64,000 nucleotides of DNA from a virus, in the IMG/VR virus record IMGVR_UViG_3300030328_002748, positions 1-64,000 of that record. The stretch is one strand, 5' to 3'. This document shows, piece after piece, positions 60,628 through 64,000 of this stretch. Positions within the stretch are counted from its first letter, which is position 1. Every line of letters begins with the position of its first letter. The position numbers and the translations under genes are program-made. Under the pieces are notes generated by a model. That model was not told where the DNA came from. It searched no databases and saw only the letters and a program-made list of their open reading frames with translations.

Positions 60628-60853
60628 AACTGGGAGCCCGAGAGCAGACGCGGCCCCAGCCAACCACTGTGACACCTCGGCGACTGGGCTGGGGCTTGTG
60701 ACAGTCAGGGAACTGGCCGCTCTTTTGGTGTGGGGTCGGTCAGTTTCAGAAGTGTCACAGTGGTTCGTGTTGGGGTCATATCGGATGGATAGACCAGTTA
60801 TATAATTGTCACAAGGGCCTTCGCAGTCCGGCCAGAGGCCGGTTGCGAAAGTG
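60628..60853 (+). ncRNA. Candidate structured non-coding RNA
   Basis: Downstream of the promoter. GCCCCAGCC (60653-60661) pairs with GGCTGGGGC (60687-60695); AACCACTGTGACAC (60662-60675) is a perfect 14-bp complement of GTGTCACAGTGGTT (60752-60765); the end is a strong CTTCGCA...CCGGCC-AGA-GGCCGG...TGCGAAAG hairpin (60819-60851). The first two pairings are partly exclusive, so alternative folds are possible. A frame on the plus strand (60569-60805) is open but low-quality. No known RNA class recognised. Confidence 0.5.
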
Positions 60854-60907
60854 TCCTTTTCTGTTAAGTTTTTGTTGTAAATATTCCTATAGGGTCGGGT
60901 GAGATTT

Positions 60908-60913
60908 TATAAT
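60908..60913 (+). promoter_or_regulatory. -10 promoter element
   Basis: TATAAT followed by GAGGGAGTACCAAACC, 25 bases before the ATG at 60938. No clear -35. Confidence 0.5.
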
Positions 60914-60937
60914 GAGGGAGTACCAAACCAATTCGTG

Positions 60938-61105
60938 ATGAATCAACTTGAAACTGTGAAGTCATTTTTCACGGACACTCAATGGGATTTGATTGACTCC
61001 GCACTTTCGGAATATCAAGACCATGATGAGGAATATCTCAAAGAGGTTTTTGACGATGAGAATATTCTCAGGTCAACCCAAAAACGTCTTAATGAACTTT
61101 TCTAA
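60938..61105 (+). CDS. Small acidic protein, paralogue of 61386
   Basis: 55 aa from ATG 60938 (MNQLETVKSFFTDTQWDLID); a start at 60899 would place the promoter inside the gene. FFTDTQWDLIDSALSEYQD is repeated in altered form at 61386 (FFTSEEWDAIDSALCDFQD), so the two are paralogues. Function unknown. Confidence 0.7.
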   Translation: MNQLETVKSFFTDTQWDLIDSALSEYQDHDEEYLKEVFDDENILRSTQKRLNELF

Positions 61106-61107
61106 TC

Positions 61108-61257
61108 ATGAAACAATTTTCAATTCATATGGATACCGACCAATGGAGGACTGTTCTTGATGCACTTCTTGACAAGTACCCCGATTGTGATGTAGTTGAC
61201 CTAATCATTGAAACTATTCCAAATTGCAAGGAGTATTATTATCAGAGAGGGTTTTAA
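61108..61257 (+). CDS. Hypothetical protein, 49 aa
   Basis: MKQFSIHMDTDQWRTVLDAL..., shares the DxxQW-xx-(V/I)xxAL helix style with its neighbour at 60938. Its stop lies inside the terminator stem. Unknown. Confidence 0.65.
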   Translation: MKQFSIHMDTDQWRTVLDALLDKYPDCDVVDLIIETIPNCKEYYYQRGF

Positions 61258-61297
61258 CCCTCTTTTTTTCTGACAGGTCGGCCGAAGCCGGTCTGTC
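61246..61297 (+). terminator. Terminator and second hairpin
   Basis: AGAGGGTT/AACCCTCT with a T7 run (61246-61269), followed by an 11-bp hairpin GACAGGTCGGC-CGAA-GCCGGTCTGTC (about 61271-61297) and AATTGTCACAAAG. Confidence 0.8.
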
Positions 61298-61385
61298 AAT
61301 TGTCACAAAGAGGTTTAATATTCTTTTAACAAGTTTTGTATCATGGTGAACTACGTGTTCCCTGAGATTCCTATACAATAAAAAT

Positions 61386-61553
61386 ATGAATAACACACCT
61401 TCAAAAACAGTGCGTGATTTTTTCACTTCCGAAGAGTGGGACGCAATCGACTCCGCACTATGCGATTTCCAAGACTACGGTGAAAAGGAATCTGACCTTG
61501 CAAATTCCGTAGGTAACAAAATCTACAATCTTTTTAAGGAGGATCTAAAATGA
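61386..61553 (+). CDS. Small acidic protein, paralogue of 60938
   Basis: 55 aa (MNNTPSKTVRDFFTSEEWDA...). Matches the 60938 product at FFT-xxx-W-D-x-IDSAL-xx-x-QD and at the C-terminal helix. ATGA overlap with the next gene; AAGGAGG upstream of that start. Confidence 0.7.
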   Translation: MNNTPSKTVRDFFTSEEWDAIDSALCDFQDYGEKESDLANSVGNKIYNLFKEDLK

Positions 61554-61717
61554 GTTTAATCAAAGAATTTTATTCTGGACTCCTTGACAAGGGTTACACT
61601 GAACGAGAAATCCGAGAGTCTTGTAAGAAACACCAGACCCGAACCGCACCCGATTGGTTCAACGGATCATACGAGGATTATCTGGAATCAATGCACGATT
61701 TTCTGAACGGTCTCTAA
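61550..61717 (+). CDS. Hypothetical protein, 55 aa
   Basis: MSLIKEFYSGLLDKGYTERE then IRESCKKHQTRTAPDWFNGS. Good AAGGAGG ribosome site. The last codons form the left arm of the terminator. Unknown. Confidence 0.7.
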   Translation: MSLIKEFYSGLLDKGYTEREIRESCKKHQTRTAPDWFNGSYEDYLESMHDFLNGL

Positions 61718-61732
61718 GACCGTTCTTTTTTT
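61705..61732 (+). terminator. Rho-independent terminator
   Basis: GAACGGTCT - CTA - AGACCGTTC then T7. A second hairpin CCAGTT-GGGA-AACTGG with T6 follows at about 61769-61791. Confidence 0.9.
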
Positions 61733-61871
61733 ATGTGTGACGGTTAGCGAAGCGGCCAAGGCCGAAGGCCAGTTGGGAAACTGGACTTTTTTGTTTCAAA
61801 CCCGTTACAATCGATTTACGAGGCAACCCCTTACCGTTTATAATTTGGGAGTAACAAACGCACCACGTTTT

Positions 61872-62282
61872 ATGCCTCGTAAGTCAACCGCATCCAAGTC
61901 AACCGCAACTGCTCCAAAAGCACCACGTAAGACAAGGACTCGTAAGACTACACCCGCTGCAATCAAGACCGTAACAAGTCCAGCAGTAACCAAAGAGAAA
62001 ATTGAGCAGTGCATTAATGCACCTGTTAGAACTCTCAAACCAGTTGAACCAAAGGCAACGACTGTAACCACTTTCAAAGCAGGTAAGGTCGTTTCTAAAG
62101 AGTTGATGAGACCAACAGCACCACTAATCCAATTAAAGGATTATCGCCGAGACATCATCAACCGCTGGAACATTCATAATTATGAAATCCAGCAACTAGG
62201 TAAAGACTTTCAAAAGTTCTTTAACTTCGTTCAACCCTTACATTCAGACCTAGTTAACCGCATAAAAACGGTTGAACTCTAA
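61872..62282 (+). CDS. Histone H1-like / basic DNA-binding protein, 136 aa
   Basis: ATG 61872 (MPRKSTASKSTATAPKAPRK), preceded by TATAAT (about 61838); the longer frame from 61737 would include the second hairpin and the promoter. Residues 1-30 are Lys/Arg/Ala/Ser/Thr/Pro-rich with TRTRKTTPAA, like H1 or HU tails. The rest is helical (RRDIINRWNIHNYEIQQLGK). It may bind DNA; no enzyme motif. Confidence 0.7.
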   Translation: MPRKSTASKSTATAPKAPRKTRTRKTTPAAIKTVTSPAVTKEKIEQCINAPVRTLKPVEPKATTVTTFKAGKVVSKELMRPTAPLIQLKDYRRDIINRWNIHNYEIQQLGKDFQKFFNFVQPLHSDLVNRIKTVEL

Positions 62283-62289
62283 ACCCCAA

Positions 62290-62316
62290 GACCCCGCCGC
62301 AAGGTGGGGTTTTTTT
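62290..62316 (+). terminator. Rho-independent terminator
   Basis: ACCCCGCC - GCAA - GGTGGGGT then T7. Confidence 0.9.
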
Positions 62317-62329
62317 ATTGCTCAACTGA

Positions 62330-62398
62330 GAAGGCCAGCTGGCCAGTCAAAAAACTGTCACAAGTGTAGGTAGACAGGTTCCCAAAATCGACTATAAT
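62330..62398 (+). promoter_or_regulatory. GGCCAGCTGGCC palindrome, TGTCACAAG motif and -10 box
   Basis: AAGGCCAGCTGGCCAGT at about 62331, then CTGTCACAAG (62346-62355), then TATAAT (62393-62398). The region 62283-62523 has no other gene. Leader continues to AAAGGAG before 62524. Confidence 0.5.
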
Positions 62399-62523
62399 TT
62401 AAAATGTAAGGGACATGAGAGACACGGACATGGGATTCGTTTCTAGACCGTTTCCAGACATGTATACCCTCTGAACTCTGGAGTTCCTTACAACAAAAAT
62501 TTCACACCAAAGGAGTTTTAAAA

Positions 62524-62652
62524 ATGTCAGTTCTACATCATGCGGAAATTCAAGAGACCTTATTAGATGAGGTTTGCGAAGAGTTCCCAAATATGTCCTA
62601 CGACACTCAAATTGAAATTGCAATGCAACGTTTTGAGGATCTCTGTCAGTAG
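62524..62652 (+). CDS. Hypothetical protein, 42 aa
   Basis: MSVLHHAEIQETLLDEVCEE..., all helical, acidic; Shine-Dalgarno AAAGGAG. Own promoter and terminator. Unknown. Confidence 0.65.
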   Translation: MSVLHHAEIQETLLDEVCEEFPNMSYDTQIEIAMQRFEDLCQ

Positions 62653-62667
62653 GTAACGAATTATTAC

Positions 62668-62702
62668 AGACCCCTTCTCAGGGGTCTTTCCTTTTGTATA
62701 AT
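62668..62702 (+). terminator. Terminator followed by the next -10 box
   Basis: AGACCCC - TTCTCA - GGGGTCT (62668-62687), T-rich tail, then TATAAT at 62697-62702 for the next gene. Confidence 0.8.
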
Positions 62703-62753
62703 AAAGGAGTGGGAGAGAAACCCACAAATCACACCCCACGATTTTTTTCTAAC

Positions 62754-63095
62754 ATGCGTAAAATTGAAAGACAAATGAACTTCGCAATTTCCAACAAAGG
62801 GAATTGGTCACTTTCCAACACCTCAGTCGAGTACAACGAAAGTACAAACTGTTCAAACGTTTTTCTACATGGTCACAACATCGCAACTGTAGACCACGGA
62901 ACCAATTCTGTAAAATTGAGTTCATGCGGATGGGAAACCGTAACGACCAAATCAAGACTGAACGCAATTTTGCAAGAGGTCAAAACTGGTTTTTCAGTTT
63001 TCCAAAAACAGTTCGAGTGGTTTCTAAATGGTCAAGGTCAGACGGTTGATTTTATTGACGGAATGATTTTACTTGATTCGGGTGAGGTCGTTTAA
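62754..63095 (+). CDS. Hypothetical protein, 113 aa
   Basis: ATG 62754 (MRKIERQMNFAISNKGNWSL); a start at 62694 would overlap the promoter. Beta-rich: GNWSLSNTSVEYNESTNCSN, NVFLHGHNIATVDHG, KLSSCGWETVTTKSRLNAIL. The TTKSRLNAIL block resembles small cyanophage and host proteins in style, but I cannot name it. The next gene starts right after the stop. Confidence 0.7.
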   Translation: MRKIERQMNFAISNKGNWSLSNTSVEYNESTNCSNVFLHGHNIATVDHGTNSVKLSSCGWETVTTKSRLNAILQEVKTGFSVFQKQFEWFLNGQGQTVDFIDGMILLDSGEVV

Positions 63096-63242
63096 ATGTA
63101 CGACGGAATCACACCTTGGCAAATACCCGTCTATTCTGACGGGTATCGCCCCGCCGACGATGACGAATTAATGAACGTATTCTACGACGACATTAAGGAA
63201 GACATCGACCCCGAAACCCAAAAACTTTTAAACAACTTTTAA
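63096..63242 (+). CDS. Hypothetical protein, 48 aa
   Basis: Starts directly after the previous stop. MYDGITPWQIPVYSDGYRPA then a strongly acidic end. No known family. Confidence 0.6.
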   Translation: MYDGITPWQIPVYSDGYRPADDDELMNVFYDDIKEDIDPETQKLLNNF

Positions 63243-63392
63243 ATGCCATCATTCGCTAACACCACTGTCCGCTATTGGATGCCCCATGATCAGAAATGCC
63301 GTTACATTTCTTTCAGCACTTATCTCAAGGCATTAGAAATGCAAAAATGGTATAGCGATATTGCCGGGTTCAAAGCAGAGATAGTCGTATGA
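63243..63392 (+). CDS. Hypothetical protein, 49 aa
   Basis: MPSFANTTVRYWMPHDQKCR..., starts directly after the previous stop. A terminator follows. Unknown. Confidence 0.6.
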   Translation: MPSFANTTVRYWMPHDQKCRYISFSTYLKALEMQKWYSDIAGFKAEIVV

Positions 63393-63399
63393 CACCCAA

Positions 63400-63429
63400 G
63401 GAACTGGCCAGCTGGCCGGTTCCTTTTTT
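63400..63429 (+). terminator. Terminator with GGCCAGCTGGCC core
   Basis: GGAACTGGCC - AGCT - GGCCGGTTCC (10 bp, one G-T) followed by a T6 run. The core palindrome is the same as at 62331. Confidence 0.92.
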
Positions 63430-63441
63430 CATGCCATCGCC

Positions 63442-63447
63442 TATAAT
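63442..63447 (+). promoter_or_regulatory. -10 promoter element
   Basis: TATAAT followed by GACTATAGGACAC, 34 bases before the ATG at 63482; related in layout to the elements at 55804 and 56040. Confidence 0.55.
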
Positions 63448-63481
63448 GACTATAGGACACACACCCCGCTTCGTCTTCACT

Positions 63482-63727
63482 ATGACTCTTTCTGAATTAG
63501 GATCTTGCTCAAAGTTAGATCTACTCATCGCCGAAACACAGGGCAAATGCTGCGTTACAAGATTGAAAACCAGAAAACCCCGTAAGGGTGAACTGGTTAT
63601 GAGCATGACCAAGGGGAGCAGAACTAACACAAATCGCAGGGGGCAGGCATACTCCGCCCACGCACTGCGACCTGAAACCAACGTTATCTCCGCCCCTGCC
63701 TCATCGTATTTCAAGACCAGCGGATAA
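63482..63727 (+). CDS. Hypothetical protein, 81 aa
   Basis: ATG 63482 (MTLSELGSCSKLDLLIAETQ); a start at 63389 would run through the terminator and promoter. Basic, with TRKPRKGELVMSMTKGSRTN. Followed by a GCCCCTGA/TCAGGGGC hairpin (63739-63765). Unknown. Confidence 0.6.
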   Translation: MTLSELGSCSKLDLLIAETQGKCCVTRLKTRKPRKGELVMSMTKGSRTNTNRRGQAYSAHALRPETNVISAPASSYFKTSG

Positions 63728-63738
63728 TCACACCTTGC

Positions 63739-63765
63739 CCCTGAGCGCTTCGTGTTCAGGGGCAG
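63739..63765 (+). terminator. GC-rich hairpin
   Basis: GCCCCTGA ... TCAGGGGC with a GC-containing loop; no T-run, so termination is uncertain. The region 63728-63935 holds no gene. Confidence 0.5.
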
Positions 63766-63903
63766 TTAATTGGGGGGTTTATAAAAAAAGCGAACTTCCC
63801 TAACCTACAAAAGTCTGCTTTCGCTATAAAATACAAAACGCATAAGTGTTTTCCGTGGCATACAAAAAATTTTGGTGGCCTAGAAATTTCCCACAGGATG
63901 TGT

Positions 63904-63909
63904 TATAAT
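63904..63909 (+). promoter_or_regulatory. -10 promoter element
   Basis: TATAAT in GTGTTATAATTAGAAG, with CAAAGGA as Shine-Dalgarno before the ATG at 63936. Confidence 0.55.
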
Positions 63910-63935
63910 TAGAAGTGAAGCCACTCAAAGGATCT

Positions 63936-64000
63936 ATGAGCGACTTAAGGTTCCATGTTTATGGGAGGAAGAACAAAGTTAAAGCAATCAATATATCGCA
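63936..64000 (+). CDS. Hypothetical protein, N-terminal fragment (cut by window edge)
   Basis: ATG with an AAAGGA ribosome site and promoter. 21 codons visible: MSDLRFHVYGRKNKVKAINI. Open to the end of the window. Too short to assign. Confidence 0.6.
   Translation, partial: MSDLRFHVYGRKNKVKAINIS

Noticed and set aside
60299-60667. 122-aa minus-strand frame in the GC-rich region
   Set aside because: Arg/Cys/Pro-rich translation over short DNA repeats, no ribosome site; a product of high GC.
60569-60805. 78-aa plus-strand frame in the GC-rich region
   Set aside because: It crosses a promoter and both arms of perfect inverted repeats, has no ribosome site and shows no domain; probably a composition artefact.
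61737-61871. N-terminal extension of the histone-like protein
   Set aside because: Contains a hairpin with T-run and a TATAAT box, so it is the promoter region and not coding.

Overview
This window is a large piece of the genome of a T4-like cyanomyovirus, a contractile-tailed phage of marine Synechococcus or Prochlorococcus. The evidence is the 3' end of a photosystem II psbA (D1) gene at the left edge, heme oxygenase and PebS-type bilin reductase genes, CP12, ThyX, PhoH, a gp33-gp59-gp32 replication cluster, and a T4-type set of baseplate and tail genes (gp53, gp48, gp4, gp54, gp26, gp27, gp5). The DNA is AT-rich, genes are packed with ATGA or TAATG overlaps, and late promoters of the CTAAATA / TATAAATA type stand before the virion genes. 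The exact phage cannot be named from the sequence alone.

Layout. 0-9.1 kb: psbA end, then a metabolic block with purM, an Nfu-type Fe-S scaffold, purN, purC, two 2OG-Fe(II) oxygenase-like proteins, heme oxygenase, pebS and a glutaredoxin, mixed with small unknown genes. 9.1-10.1 kb: short genes with their own promoters and terminators, one behind a glutamine-type (downstream-peptide) riboswitch. 10.1-15.5 kb: thyX, another 2OG protein, phoH, a PD-(D/E)XK nuclease, gp33, gp59, a DUF1825-like protein and gp32. 15.5-18.6 kb (minus strand): gp53, gp48, an unnamed structural gene and gp4. 18.6-29.3 kb: gp54, gp26, a small gp51-position gene, a hub protein with a muramidase-like domain, gp27, CP12, gp5 and a separate beta-helix spike. 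29.3-30.4 kb: a tRNA-Gly(UCC) and another 2OG protein. 30.4-44.5 kb: giant tail-fibre genes, two ending in S74 chaperone-protease domains and one carrying about 50 collagen Gly-X-Y triplets.

44.5-50.4 kb is the most striking part. Directly behind the collagen-like fibre lie two 2OG-Fe(II) hydroxylases, a cytidylyltransferase-cupin fusion, and a 626-residue protein joining a GT25 domain (collagen galactosyltransferase family), a PLOD-type glucosyltransferase domain and a lysyl-hydroxylase-like 2OG domain. Together they look like a phage-encoded system for hydroxylating and glycosylating Lys (and perhaps Pro or Thr) on the phage's own collagen fibre. Eleven 2OG-oxygenase-like domains occur in the window.

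50.4-60.1 kb: an SNase-type nuclease, an SF2 helicase, a nucleotide-sugar epimerase, many very small early-type genes and three more 2OG proteins. 60.1-60.94 kb is a GC-rich stretch without convincing genes that has a strong promoter, long perfect inverted repeats and repeated TGTCACA motifs; it may encode a structured RNA. 60.9-64 kb holds short GC-richer genes arranged as promoter-gene-terminator cassettes, including a Lys/Ala/Thr-rich histone-H1-like protein, and ends in a truncated gene at the right edge.
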